Shown here piece after piece: positions 46,163 through 54,661 of a DNA stretch of 59,735 bases. A model generated the notes under the pieces. It ran no database searches. It saw only the letters and a list, made by a program, of their open reading frames with translations, and was not told the origin of the DNA. The stretch comes from JANNWF01 sp038205755. Its GTDB lineage: Bacteria; Pseudomonadota; Gammaproteobacteria; Xanthomonadales; Xanthomonadaceae. Position 1 is the stretch's first letter; each line of letters opens with the position of its first letter. A program made the position numbers and the translations under genes. The stretch covers positions 1 to 59,735 of the forward strand of contig JBBRBN010000015.1 of the NCBI GenBank assembly GCA_038205755.1. Reading direction: 5' to 3'.

Positions 46163-47554
46163 CTACTCGAAAGAGCCGGTGTAGCCGTCCGAAGAGGCGT
46201 TGTCGAACAGCGTGAACTGGCCATGGAAGGCCAACTTGAGCATCCCGGTGGGGCCATGGCGATGCTTGCCGATGATGATCTCGGCCAGCCCCTTGTCCTG
46301 CGAGTCGGGATGGTAGTACTCATCGCGGTAGATGAAAACGATCAGGTCGGCATCCTGCTCGATGGCACCGGATTCGCGCAGATCCGCCATCACTGGACGT
46401 TTGTCGGTGCGCGATTCCAGCGACCGGTTGAGCTGCGACAGCGCCATCACCGGCACGTTGAGCTCCTTCGCCAGCGCCTTCAGCGAGCGCGAGATTTCGG
46501 AGATCTCGGTGGCGCGGTTTTCCTTGTTCCCGGGCACCTGCATCAGCTGCAGGTAGTCGATCACGATCAGTCCCAGATCGTGCTCGCGCGCCAGCCGGCG
46601 GGCGCGCGAGCGCAGCTCGGTGGGCGACAGCGCCGGGGTATCGTCAATGAATATCTTGGCGTCGTTGAGCAGGCTGATGGCGCTGCTGACGCGGCTCCAG
46701 TCCTCGTCTTCAAGCTGGCCGGTGCGCAGGCGCTGCTGGTTGATCCGGCCCAGCGCCGAGATCAGACGGAACGCCAGCTGCGAGGCCGACATCTCCATCG
46801 AGAACACCGCCACTGCTTTCTTCGTTCGGATCGCGGCGAACTGCGCGATGTTGAGCGCCAGCGCGGTCTTGCCCATCGCCGGGCGGGCCGCCAGGATGAT
46901 CAGGTCAGACGGCTGCAGGCCGGTGGTGCGCTCATCGAACTCGGTGAACCCGGTCGGCAAGCCGGTGACCGCGCCCTTGGTCTCATAGCGCTCCTGCAGA
47001 ATGCGGAAGCTGTCGCGCAGCGCCGCCTTCATGCCGACAAATCCCTGCCGTCCGCGCATGCCGGCCTCGGCTATCCGGAACACGGCCTGCTCAGCCGACT
47101 CCAGCACGTCGCGGCTGGCGCGCCCTTCTGGCTGGAAGCCGTCATTGGCAATCTGCGTGCCAACATCGATGAGCTGGCGCAGGATCGACTTCTCGCGAAC
47201 GATATCGGCGTAGGCCACGATGTTGGCCGCGCTTGGCGTGGTGCTGGCCAGCTCGATCACGTAGCTGGCGCCGCCGACCTGTTCGCTGATGCCCTGGGAA
47301 TCAAACCACTCGCCCAGCGTCACCGCGTCGCAGGGCTGGCTCTTTTCGCTGAGCGTACCGATCGCGCGGAAGATCAGCTGGTGGTCACGGCGGTAGAAGT
47401 CCTCCTCGCGCAGGCGGTCGGCGACCTTGTCCCAGGCCTCCTTGGACAGCATCAGGCCGCCCAGCACCGCCTGCTCGGCGTCGATGGAGTGCGGTGGAAC
47501 CCGCAGCGAATCGCTGCGCTCGGGGCGGCGTGGAGCGGGGAAAACGGCGGCCAT
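46163..47554 (-). CDS. dnaB: Replicative DNA helicase DnaB
   Basis: This hexameric helicase unwinds DNA at the replication fork. At 463 residues it is normal length. The N-terminal collar domain is PPHSIDAEQAVLGGLMLS; the RecA-like domain has Walker A ARPAMGKTALALN, then VFSMEMSASQLAFRL, Walker B LGLIVIDYLQLM, and LSQLNRSLESRTDKRPVMADLRESGAIEQDAD in two blocks. No intein is seen. The start at 47554 (MAAVFPAPRR) is chosen over an upstream codon at 47638. A terminator lies between rplI and dnaB, so dnaB probably has its own promoter. Confidence 0.96.
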   Translation of the reverse strand: MAAVFPAPRRPERSDSLRVPPHSIDAEQAVLGGLMLSKEAWDKVADRLREEDFYRRDHQLIFRAIGTLSEKSQPCDAVTLGEWFDSQGISEQVGGASYVIELASTTPSAANIVAYADIVREKSILRQLIDVGTQIANDGFQPEGRASRDVLESAEQAVFRIAEAGMRGRQGFVGMKAALRDSFRILQERYETKGAVTGLPTGFTEFDERTTGLQPSDLIILAARPAMGKTALALNIAQFAAIRTKKAVAVFSMEMSASQLAFRLISALGRINQQRLRTGQLEDEDWSRVSSAISLLNDAKIFIDDTPALSPTELRSRARRLAREHDLGLIVIDYLQLMQVPGNKENRATEISEISRSLKALAKELNVPVMALSQLNRSLESRTDKRPVMADLRESGAIEQDADLIVFIYRDEYYHPDSQDKGLAEIIIGKHRHGPTGMLKLAFHGQFTLFDNASSDGYTGSFE

Positions 47555-47823
47555 CAAGCGATCCGGAGAGGTCGGGCGGTGGGTTGCGGTCGACGCTGGC
47601 TGGTGCAGCGCAGGCCTGCGCCAACCGGGTCGACACACGGTGCGCAGGTCGCATCATACGGACCGCGACTGACCAGCAACATGGACAGCTCTGTGGATAA
47701 GCTGGGGAGAACCCGGGTAGAAGCGGGGGAAACCATGCGCTTGTCGATAGCCGCAGACGGTCTCATTCGCTGCGACAGCGGATCAGGATTCCACCACCCC
47801 GAGACCGTCAGGCGATGGCACGC

Positions 47824-47855
47824 AAAACGCAGCGGGCGCCCGAAGGCGCCCGCTG
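47824..47855 (-). terminator. Terminator of the rpsF-rpsR-rplI operon
   Basis: On the minus strand a perfect stem CAGCGGGCGCC / GGCGCCCGCTG closes a UUCG tetraloop and is followed by GCGTTTTGCG. It lies 22 bases after the rplI stop. The remaining gap to dnaB (47555-47823) shows no gene. Confidence 0.85.
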
Positions 47856-47877
47856 GTCAGCAATGCAGGCGGCGGGC

Positions 47878-48327
47878 TCAGGCCTCGGGCACCACGATCA
47901 CCTTCACCTTGGTTTCGACGTCGGCGTGCAGGTGCACCAGCACCTCGAACTCGCCGGTGCGGCGGATCGGGCCTTCGCCCATCACCACTTCCGACTTGTT
48001 CAGCTCGATGCCGGCGGCGGTAAATGCCTCGGCAATGTCGCGCGGACCCACCGAGCCGTACAGCTTGCCTTCGGTCGAGGCGTTGGCGGCGATGGTCACC
48101 TCCTGGCCTTCGAACTTGGCGCGACGCCCTTCGGCGCCACCCAAGTGCTCCGCCGCCTTCTTCTCATAGTCGGCGCGACGCTGTTCAAAGTCGGCGATGT
48201 TGGACGCCGTGGCCGGCACCGCCTTGCCCTGGGGAACCAGGAAGTTGCGGCCGTAACCCGGCTTGACGTTGACCTTGTCGCCAAGGCCGCCAAGGTTGGT
48301 AACTTTTTGCAGAAGAATCAGTTCCAC
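47878..48327 (-). CDS. rplI: 50S ribosomal protein L9
   Basis: The protein is 149 residues and begins MELILLQKVTNLGGLGD with GYGRNFLVPQGKAVPAT, the L9 signature. The long connecting helix (ADFEQRRADYEKKAAEHLGG) and C-terminal rRNA-binding domain (GKLYGSVGPRDIAEAF) are complete. It is last of rpsF-rpsR-rplI. Between rpsR and rplI (48328-48492) lies a 165-base spacer with a CAGTTCCAG-type repeat, unusually long for this operon. Confidence 0.97.
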   Translation of the reverse strand: MELILLQKVTNLGGLGDKVNVKPGYGRNFLVPQGKAVPATASNIADFEQRRADYEKKAAEHLGGAEGRRAKFEGQEVTIAANASTEGKLYGSVGPRDIAEAFTAAGIELNKSEVVMGEGPIRRTGEFEVLVHLHADVETKVKVIVVPEA

Positions 48328-48403
48328 GATGTATCTCCGTATTCGTTAGCAGGCAATTGGCCCGCAACGCGATGGCTGTCCGAACGGACGGGGGCGACGT
48401 TTC

Positions 48404-48445
48404 AGTAGCCGGCTCCAGTAGCCAGTTGCCAGTTCCAGAACAGCG
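48404..48445. repeat. CAGTTCCAG-type repeat in the ribosomal operon
   Basis: GGCTCCAGTAGCCAGTTGCC is followed by AGTTCCAGAACAGCG. The segment resembles the island after lpd (21713-21811), sharing CCAGTTCCAGA and CAGCG. It sits in the rpsR-rplI spacer. Confidence 0.5.
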
Positions 48446-48492
48446 AGCTGTGCTTTCCTGGCGCTGTCTAGCCGACGCCTACTACTCGCTTT

Positions 48493-48717
48493 TCAGTGAC
48501 TATCGCAGTACGGCAGCAGCGACAGGAAGCGCGCGCGCTTCACGGCGGTCGCCAGCTGACGCTGATAGCGCGCCTTGGTGCCGGTGATCCGCGACGGCAC
48601 GATCTTGCCGGTCTCGGTGATGTACTGGCGCAGGGTCACGAGGTCCTTGTAATCAACCTCGACGATACCCTCGGCGGTGAACTTGCAGAACTTGCGACGG
48701 CGAAAGAATTTGGACAT
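48493..48717 (-). CDS. rpsR: 30S ribosomal protein S18
   Basis: The protein is 74 residues and begins MSKFFRRRKFCKFTAEG, with VDYKDLVTLRQYITETGKI and ITGTKARYQRQLATAVKRAR, the S18 signature, ending in LLPYCDSH. It binds S6 in the 30S platform. It lies 53 bases after rpsF in the standard order. Confidence 0.97.
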   Translation of the reverse strand: MSKFFRRRKFCKFTAEGIVEVDYKDLVTLRQYITETGKIVPSRITGTKARYQRQLATAVKRARFLSLLPYCDSH

Positions 48718-48770
48718 GGCGGGTGTTCCTGGTCAGCGCGCCGTGGGGGCGCGCCTGGGAGTGGGAAGGG

Positions 48771-49157
48771 TCAGGCGGCTGCGTCGGAGACAAATTCCGG
48801 CGCGTCTTCATCGCGACGACGACGCTCGGGCTTCTCGTCCTTGGTCTTCATGATGATGCTCTGCTCGGTGACCGCCTCGTCGCGGGCAATGACCAGGTGG
48901 CGCAGCACCGCGTCATTGAAACGGAAGCCGGCAACCAGCTCATCGAGAACGGCTTGAGTGCACTCGATGTTCATCATCACGTAGTGCGCCTTCACCAGGT
49001 TCTGGATCGGGAACGCCAGCTGCCGCCGGCCCCAGTCTTCCAGCCGGTGGATCACACCCTTGTCGCCCTCGATCAGCGTCTTGTAACGCTCGATCATGGC
49101 GGACACCTGCTCGCTCTGGTCAGGGTGGACCAGAAACACGATTTCGTAGTGACGCAT
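48771..49157 (-). CDS. rpsF: 30S ribosomal protein S6
   Basis: The protein is 128 residues, begins MRHYEIVFLVHPDQSEQV and contains LEDWGRRQLAFPIQNLVKAHYVMM in two blocks. The tail is charged (KPERRRRDEDAPEFV). AAGGAC precedes the ATG at 49157 by six bases. It is first of rpsF-rpsR-rplI, with a well-spaced promoter about 110 bases upstream. Confidence 0.97.
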   Translation of the reverse strand: MRHYEIVFLVHPDQSEQVSAMIERYKTLIEGDKGVIHRLEDWGRRQLAFPIQNLVKAHYVMMNIECTQAVLDELVAGFRFNDAVLRHLVIARDEAVTEQSIIMKTKDEKPERRRRDEDAPEFVSDAAA

Positions 49158-49271
49158 GGATAGTCCTTGTGGATGTCGGGCGGCAACGCCGCCAGGCAGC
49201 CTCCCGACGACCGCGCGAGGGCGGAAGCAGTGAGGCAAGAGTCCCCCGCGTTTGGCGCCAGGGGACCGCGC

Positions 49272-49300
49272 ATCTTAGGGGTGAGTGACCGCCGTGGCAA
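49272..49300 (-). promoter_or_regulatory. Promoter of the rpsF operon
   Basis: On the minus strand TTGCCA and TAAGAT are separated by 17 bases. The predicted leader of about 108 bases holds a GGCGGC/GCCGCC hairpin near 49179-49193, just before the S6 ribosome site. Leaders of this operon in other bacteria bind the S6:S18 pair, so feedback control is possible. The rest of the gap (49301-49482) shows nothing else. Confidence 0.6.
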
Positions 49301-49482
49301 GCCGGGAGAGCCAGCGGGCGGTTGCCGGATCGATTCCCCGGCTGCTCTGCGGCCCGGTGCTTTTGCGGCCGAACGGTGATGAATCGCCGCCAGCGGTTGG
49401 GCGCTCATCGCCGCCCGCTTTCGCACCGGACACGCGGGAAACCGGTCAGCGGCGAGCCGAATCCCGGCTCGCCTGCAACGCC

Positions 49483-51237
49483 CTACTGGGCCGCCTGGCG
49501 CGTCGCGATCCAGCCGTCGACCTGCGTTTCGAGCACATTCAAGGGCACCGAACCGGTGCCAAGCACGACATCGTGGAAGTCCTTCAGGCTGAAGCGTTCG
49601 CCGAGCGCCTTGCTGGCCCGCTCGCGCAGCTCGGAGATTTTCATCTGTCCGATCTTGTACGCCAGCGCCTGGCCCGGCCAGACGATGTAGCGATCAATCT
49701 CGTTGCCGATGTCCTGTTCGCTCTTCGGCGCATTGGCCATGAAATAGTCGATCGCCTGCTGGCGGCTCCAGCCTTTGGCGTGCAGGCCGGTGTCGACCAC
49801 CAGCCGCACCGCCCGCCACATGTCGTAGGTCAGCTGGCCGAAGCGGTCGTAGGGGTCGGCGTACAGGCCCATTTCGTAGCCCAGCCGCTCGGCATAAAGG
49901 CCCCAGCCTTCCGAGTAGGCGACGATGTAGGCGGTGCGCAAGAGCGTGGGGCGCTCGGGAAGCTCCATCGCGTAGGCGAACTGGTAGTGATGGCCGGGCA
50001 CGGCCTCATGCAGCGACAGCGCCATCATCTCCCACTTCGGCCGGGTCTCCGGCTTGTAGAGGTTGACGTAGTGGTAGCCGGCGCGGCTGCCGTCCAGCGC
50101 GGCGCCCTGGTAGTAGGCGGTGGTGGTGTTGGGAGCGAAGGCGTCGGGAATCGGCAGCACGCCGTAGGGCATGCGCGGCATGGTGGCCACGTTGAAAACT
50201 CTGAGCAGCTCGGGATCGATGCGCTTGGCGATCACCCGATAGCCGTCGAGCAGGGCCTCAGGACTGGAATGAAAGAACGTCGGATCGCTGCGCAGGTGGC
50301 TGAAGAACGCCGCAAGATCGCCCTCAAACCCGACCTCGGCGCGCACTGCCTCCATCTCAGCGCGGATCCGCGCCACCTCGATCAGGCCGATGGCGTGGAT
50401 CGCCTCGGGCTTCAGGTCGGTGGTGGTGAAATAGGCGGCGCGTTGGGCGTAAAGCGCGGCGCCATCAGGTAGCGCACTTGCGCCGACAGTTTCGCGGCAG
50501 GCCGGCAGATAGGTGTCGTCGAAGAACGTCTTGAAGCGGCGGTAGGCCGGCAGCACGACCTCGGCAATCGCGACGCGGGCCTCCTCCCGCAGCGCCTCGC
50601 GTCGATCCGCGGGCAGTGAGTCCGGGAACTGCTTGAAAGGGGAATAGAAGCGGCTGGCCTCCGGGCTCGCAACCAGCTGTCCGTCGATCTGGGCGCTGGC
50701 GCGCTGCATCACCACCCGCGGCGGCACCTGGCCGGCCTCGATCCCCGCCTGCATGAGGGCGATGGTCTGGTCCATGTAGTCGCCGAAACCGCGCAGGCGG
50801 GTCAGCCAACTCCGGTAATCCGCCTCGGTCTCGAAGCGCAACAGCTGCAGGACTTCGTCGAAGGTCTGGATGCCGCTCATGTGATCGAGCGGAATGCGTT
50901 CGGGGTGGAAGGCCTGTTCGGCAATCGATTGCTCGAGCTGCCAGGCGAAGACGTCATGGTTGAGCCGGTCGCCGGGCGCCAGCGCCTCGCGATCAATCGC
51001 ACGCAGCGCCGTCAGCGCGTCGCGGGTGGCGCGGCGGCCCGACTCGATCGCTTCAGGCCGCAGGTCAGGCAGGCGGTCGTTGAAGCGGAAATCGCCGTAG
51101 TACGCTGCCGAAACGGGATTGGCGCGCAATCCGCGCTCCCATTCAGCAGCCAGTAGCGCATCCAGGTCCTGCTTCGGGCTGGCTGCCGCGCTCAAACAGA
51201 CCAGCAGGAACAGGGGCAACAGCGGCAGTCGACGCAT
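49483..51237 (-). CDS. DUF885 family exported metallopeptidase-like protein
   Basis: The protein is 584 residues. Signal peptide MRRLPLLPLFLLVCLSAAAS. The DUF885 core has the zinc motif MALSLHEAVPGHHYQFAYA (HExxxH-like) and, downstream, VAYSEGWGLYAERLGYEMG supplying the third ligand. NVATMPRMPYGVLPIPDAFA is typical of the family. Members are M32-like or uncharacterised periplasmic peptidases. The start at 51237 was chosen because the signal peptide begins there. It is a single gene with its 5' end facing the 3' end of iscA. Confidence 0.87.
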   Translation of the reverse strand: MRRLPLLPLFLLVCLSAAASPKQDLDALLAAEWERGLRANPVSAAYYGDFRFNDRLPDLRPEAIESGRRATRDALTALRAIDREALAPGDRLNHDVFAWQLEQSIAEQAFHPERIPLDHMSGIQTFDEVLQLLRFETEADYRSWLTRLRGFGDYMDQTIALMQAGIEAGQVPPRVVMQRASAQIDGQLVASPEASRFYSPFKQFPDSLPADRREALREEARVAIAEVVLPAYRRFKTFFDDTYLPACRETVGASALPDGAALYAQRAAYFTTTDLKPEAIHAIGLIEVARIRAEMEAVRAEVGFEGDLAAFFSHLRSDPTFFHSSPEALLDGYRVIAKRIDPELLRVFNVATMPRMPYGVLPIPDAFAPNTTTAYYQGAALDGSRAGYHYVNLYKPETRPKWEMMALSLHEAVPGHHYQFAYAMELPERPTLLRTAYIVAYSEGWGLYAERLGYEMGLYADPYDRFGQLTYDMWRAVRLVVDTGLHAKGWSRQQAIDYFMANAPKSEQDIGNEIDRYIVWPGQALAYKIGQMKISELRERASKALGERFSLKDFHDVVLGTGSVPLNVLETQVDGWIATRQAAQ

Positions 51238-51312
51238 GGTGGCTGGCTCGGATTCCTCGGAGCCCACAGTGTAGCTGCGATGCCGCCGGTGATGCCCCGA
51301 CCGGCACGTGCT

Positions 51313-51645
51313 TCAGTCGGGGACGGTGGTGAAGCTCTCACCGCAGCCGCACTCGGCGGCGGCATTGGGGTTTCGGAACACGAATTCGTGGTTGAGACCG
51401 CGGCGCACGAAGTCAATCTGCGTGCCTGCAACCAGCGGCAGGCTGGTGGCGTCCACAACGATCGGCACGCCGTCCTGTTCGAACACGCTGTCGCCGGCAT
51501 CCAGCTGCTCGGCGACATCGACCACATAGCCCCAGCCCGAACAGCCGGTGCGCTTGACGCCCAACCGGAAGCCGGCGGCCGAAGCGCGATCCGCAAGAAA
51601 ATGGCGAACGCGTTCGTGTGCGGCGGGCGTCAGCTGAATCGACAT
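51313..51645 (-). CDS. iscA: Iron-sulfur cluster assembly protein IscA-like
   Basis: This A-type carrier has 110 residues. The three cluster-ligand cysteines are in GCSGWGYVVDV and ECGCGESF near the C-terminus. It begins MSIQLTPAAHERVRHFLADR, nearer to IscA than to ErpA. No other isc genes are adjacent, so it is a stand-alone copy. It is divergent from asnS by 162 bases. It may serve the many iron-sulfur proteins here (for example KorC), which is an inference. Confidence 0.9.
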   Translation of the reverse strand: MSIQLTPAAHERVRHFLADRASAAGFRLGVKRTGCSGWGYVVDVAEQLDAGDSVFEQDGVPIVVDATSLPLVAGTQIDFVRRGLNHEFVFRNPNAAAECGCGESFTTVPD

Positions 51646-51807
51646 GGCAATCCTCTCGGGTGGGCGGTAGCGCTTGGACGGATGCAGAGCGCGCGGAGTT
51701 CATTCGACGCGCCGCGCCGGCGTTGCATGTTTTATCATGACTTTCTTCCTTTTCCGCGTTCCGGCCGGGCTCCGTACCGCGCCCGCCGCCTTTCCCGGAG
51801 CACAATC

Positions 51808-53208
51808 ATGGCAGTGATCAGCGTCCAACAGGCGCTGTCGGGCGGCATCGCCGCCGGCAGTGAAGTCAGCGTGCGCGGCTGGGTCCGCACGCGTCGCGAC
51901 TCGAAAGCGGGACTCTCGTTCGTCAATCTCAGCGACGGCTCCTGCTTTGCGGCAATCCAAGTGGTGGCGCCGGCGGCATTGGCCAATTACGAATCCGAGA
52001 TCAAGCGGTTGACGGCGGGCTGTTCGCTGGTCGCAACCGGCGTGCTGACGGCGTCACAGGGTCAGGGTCAGGCATTCGAGCTGCAGGCAAGCGACATCGA
52101 CGTGGTCGGCTGGGTGGAGGATCCGGAGACCTACCCGATCCAGCCCAAGGCGCACTCGCTGGAGTTTCTGCGCGAAGTCGCCCATCTGCGCCCGCGCACC
52201 AACCTGTTTGGCGCGGTTACCCGCATCCGCCACTGCCTGGCGCAGTCGATCCACCGGTTCTTTCACGAGCAGGGCTTCTACTGGGTCAACACGCCAATCA
52301 TCACCACCTCCGACGCCGAGGGCGCCGGACAGATGTTCCGGGTATCAACGCTGGATGCGCTGAATCCGCCGCGTAACGCTGAGGGTGGGGTCGACTTCGC
52401 ACGCGACTTTTTTGGCAAGGAGACCTTTCTCACGGTGTCCGGTCAGCTCAACGTCGAGGCCTATTGCCTGGCGCTGTCCAAGGTCTACACCTTCGGCCCG
52501 ACCTTCCGCGCCGAGAACTCGCACACCACGCGCCATCTGGCCGAGTTCTGGATGATCGAACCGGAGGTCGCCTTTGCCGACCTCGCCGCGAATGCCGACC
52601 TCGCCGAGGCCTTCCTCAAGTACCTGTTCCGGGCGGTGCTGAACGAACGCGCCGACGACATGGCCTTCATCGCCGAACGGGTGCAGAAAGACGCCATCAG
52701 CCGGCTGGAAACGTTCGTCGCCCAGCCGTTCGAGCGCATCGATTACACCGACGCGGTGCGACTGCTGCAAGCTGCCAAGCAGACCTTCGACTACCCGGTC
52801 GAATGGGGGCTCGACCTGCAGACCGAGCACGAGCGCTGGCTGACCGAACAGCACATCGGCCGGCCGGTGGTGGTGATCAACTACCCCGAGCACATCAAGG
52901 CGTTCTACATGCGCCTGAACGACGACGGCAAGACGGTGGCGGCGATGGACGTGTTGGCGCCGGGCATCGGCGAAATCATCGGCGGCAGCCAGCGCGAAGA
53001 GCGTCTCGACGTGCTCGATGCGCGGATGGCGCAGTTCGGTTTGGATGCCGAGCACTACGGCTGGTATCGCGATTTCCGCCGCTACGGCAGCGTGCCGCAC
53101 GCCGGCTTTGGCCTGGGTTTCGAGCGCCTCGTGGTGTATGTCGCCGGCCTGTCCAACATCCGCGATGCGATCCCCTACCCGCGCGCGCCCGGCGTGGCGG
53201 AGTATTAG
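51808..53208 (+). CDS. asnS: Asparaginyl-tRNA synthetase
   Basis: This class II synthetase has 466 residues. The N-terminal OB fold is EVSVRGWVRTRRDSKAG with FVNLSDGS; motif 2 is YTFGPTFRAENSHTTRHLAEF and motif 3 GFGLGFERLVVYVAGLSNIRD (each continues beyond the part quoted). PQEERLD-like GGSQREERLDVL is characteristic of AsnRS. CGGAG lies six bases before the ATG. The TAG stop codon is the first three bases of MITE copy B. Confidence 0.96.
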   Translation: MAVISVQQALSGGIAAGSEVSVRGWVRTRRDSKAGLSFVNLSDGSCFAAIQVVAPAALANYESEIKRLTAGCSLVATGVLTASQGQGQAFELQASDIDVVGWVEDPETYPIQPKAHSLEFLREVAHLRPRTNLFGAVTRIRHCLAQSIHRFFHEQGFYWVNTPIITTSDAEGAGQMFRVSTLDALNPPRNAEGGVDFARDFFGKETFLTVSGQLNVEAYCLALSKVYTFGPTFRAENSHTTRHLAEFWMIEPEVAFADLAANADLAEAFLKYLFRAVLNERADDMAFIAERVQKDAISRLETFVAQPFERIDYTDAVRLLQAAKQTFDYPVEWGLDLQTEHERWLTEQHIGRPVVVINYPEHIKAFYMRLNDDGKTVAAMDVLAPGIGEIIGGSQREERLDVLDARMAQFGLDAEHYGWYRDFRRYGSVPHAGFGLGFERLVVYVAGLSNIRDAIPYPRAPGVAEY

Positions 53209-53370
53209 CCCGCCTATTTCATGAATCTCGCGCGCCCTCGCTTGTCTCTTGTCCGCACAGGAGATTTTCCTCAGTCGGTCGTATGGCCCGATACGACGCT
53301 CCTTCGATAGTCCCTTGTGCGAACACTATCCTGCGCGATCATCGCGCGAAGTCATGAAACATGCGGGCTA
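53206..53370 (+). mobile_element. MITE-like element, copy B
   Basis: This 165-bp copy has the left end TAGCCCGCCTATTTCATGAA and right end ATGAAACATGCGGGCTA. The middle matches copy A nearly base for base (CTCGCTTGTCTCTTGTCCGC, then TCAGTCGGTCGTATGGCCCG). It starts inside the asnS stop codon and ends about 40 bases before the next gene. It holds no ORF. Confidence 0.9.
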
Positions 53371-53410
53371 GCCGCTTCACCCCCGACCTTCATTGGAAGC
53401 ACCCGCCTCA

Positions 53411-53704
53411 ATGCCCATGTTCCCCATGTTCCTGCTGCTGTTCAGCACCGGCCTCTGCATCGCCGGGATTGCCGGCTACCTGATCTTCGGCCCGCTCACT
53501 TACCGGCAAAGCTGCGATCACGGCGTGCGGGTCGGAAGTCACGCGTTCTCGCCGAGCTTTCTGCGCTGGATTTTAGGCGGCGGCTTTCGGACCACGAGCG
53601 ATCCCGCCATCACCGGCCTCGCCACGCCGGCGCAGATACTTGGCTGGTGCATGATCGTTGGTGGCGTGCTCGCGGCCCTGGTTCTGCTTCCCTATGCCTT
53701 CTGA
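53411..53704 (+). CDS. Small two-helix membrane protein, unknown function
   Basis: The protein is 97 residues, with one hydrophobic segment at the N-terminus (MFLLLFSTGLCIAGIAGYLIF) split by a few residues and another at the C-terminus (LGWCMIVGGVLAALVLLP). The middle (YRQSCDHGVRVGSHAFSPSF) is polar. I do not recognise a family. Its stop lies 11 bases inside the next gene, so the two are coupled. The ATG at 53411 has GGAAG about 13 bases before it; an ATG at 53417 is also possible. Confidence 0.65.
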   Translation: MPMFPMFLLLFSTGLCIAGIAGYLIFGPLTYRQSCDHGVRVGSHAFSPSFLRWILGGGFRTTSDPAITGLATPAQILGWCMIVGGVLAALVLLPYAF

Positions 53705-54011
53705 AGCCAACGCCGGGCTCACCCAGTGGTGGCTGCGATCGCTGGGCAACCTGCTGATCTGGGCGCGGCTGGAGGTCAGCTCAACCGGGCCGGCGCGCGT
53801 ATTCGACTGCGATGGCCGCACCCTGACCTACGACAGCGAAGACAGCGCCCGTGCCGCCCTGCTGGACGCGGAGTTTGTCTCGCTTGACGGCCTCGACGAC
53901 GACGACGCGGCTGCGCTGGGGCTGCATCTGCCCACCCTGCTGCCACCGCGCGGCGAGGCCGACGAAGCCCTCCGGCCGCAGATGATTCAGACCCTGCCGG
54001 CGCGCCAGTGA
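53694..54011 (+). CDS. Conserved hypothetical protein of the asnS-paiB region
   Basis: The protein is 105 residues: MPSEANAGLTQWWLRSLGNL, then LTYDSEDSARAALLDAEFVS and a strongly acidic LDGLDDDDAAALG. No signal or catalytic motif is visible. It looks like a conserved small Xanthomonadales protein, from memory rather than a search. It overlaps the upstream gene by 11 bases, and its TGA overlaps the next start (TGATG), so three or four genes form a tightly coupled operon. Confidence 0.75.
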   Translation: MPSEANAGLTQWWLRSLGNLLIWARLEVSSTGPARVFDCDGRTLTYDSEDSARAALLDAEFVSLDGLDDDDAAALGLHLPTLLPPRGEADEALRPQMIQTLPARQ

Positions 54012-54661
54012 TGTACCTGCCGCGCCGCTTTGCCGAAACCGATCTCAGCGCGCTCGACGCCCTGTTTGCGCGCGATGCCTTTGTGACGCTGGTCACCACC
54101 GACGGCAGCGGCCGCCCGCAGGCCAGTCACCTGCCGGTGCTCTACGCGCGCCACGGCGACCGGCTCGAGCTCCGCGGCCACTGGGCGCGGGTCAATCCGC
54201 AGGCCACTCACAGCGGACCAGCGCTGCTGATCGTGCACGGGCCGCATGCCTATATCTCGCCGACCTGGTACACCCAGCCCGAGGATCGGGTGCCGACTTG
54301 GAACTACGCGGTGGCGCATATCGAGGGTGAGCTGGAGACAACCGATGACATCGAGGCGCTACGGCAGATCGTCAGCGAGCTCTCGGCACACTACGAGGCC
54401 GACGCGGGCTCGAACTGGACGCCGCCGCATGGCCATCCGGACTTCGAGCCGGAGCTTCGGGCGATCATCGGATTCCGCTTCAAGGTGCGCTCGATCGGCA
54501 TGAAATTCAAACTCAACCAGCATCACCCTGCCGCTGACGTGCAGGGCGCCATCGATGGCCTGCGTGCGGCTGCCGGCGTCGGGCAGCGCGAGCTGGCTGA
54601 GCTTATGGCGGATCGTCTGGCGCGTCGAACCAATCCCTCTGACGGAGTTCCCAACGCATGA
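54011..54661 (+). CDS. PaiB-like FMN-binding protein
   Basis: The protein is 216 residues, of the FMN-binding split-barrel family named after B. subtilis PaiB. MYLPRRFAETDLSALDALF opens it; AFVTLVTTDGSGRPQASHLP and HGPHAYISPTWYTQPEDRVP are the flavin-binding-type motifs, and TWNYAVAHIEGELE follows. Many members are annotated as transcription regulators without a DNA-binding domain; an enzymatic role is equally possible. It overlaps both neighbours by a base or a few. Confidence 0.88.
   Translation: MYLPRRFAETDLSALDALFARDAFVTLVTTDGSGRPQASHLPVLYARHGDRLELRGHWARVNPQATHSGPALLIVHGPHAYISPTWYTQPEDRVPTWNYAVAHIEGELETTDDIEALRQIVSELSAHYEADAGSNWTPPHGHPDFEPELRAIIGFRFKVRSIGMKFKLNQHHPAADVQGAIDGLRAAAGVGQRELAELMADRLARRTNPSDGVPNA

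Noticed and set aside
46223..48169. 648-codon plus-strand open frame
   Set aside because: It is antisense to dnaB and part of rplI.
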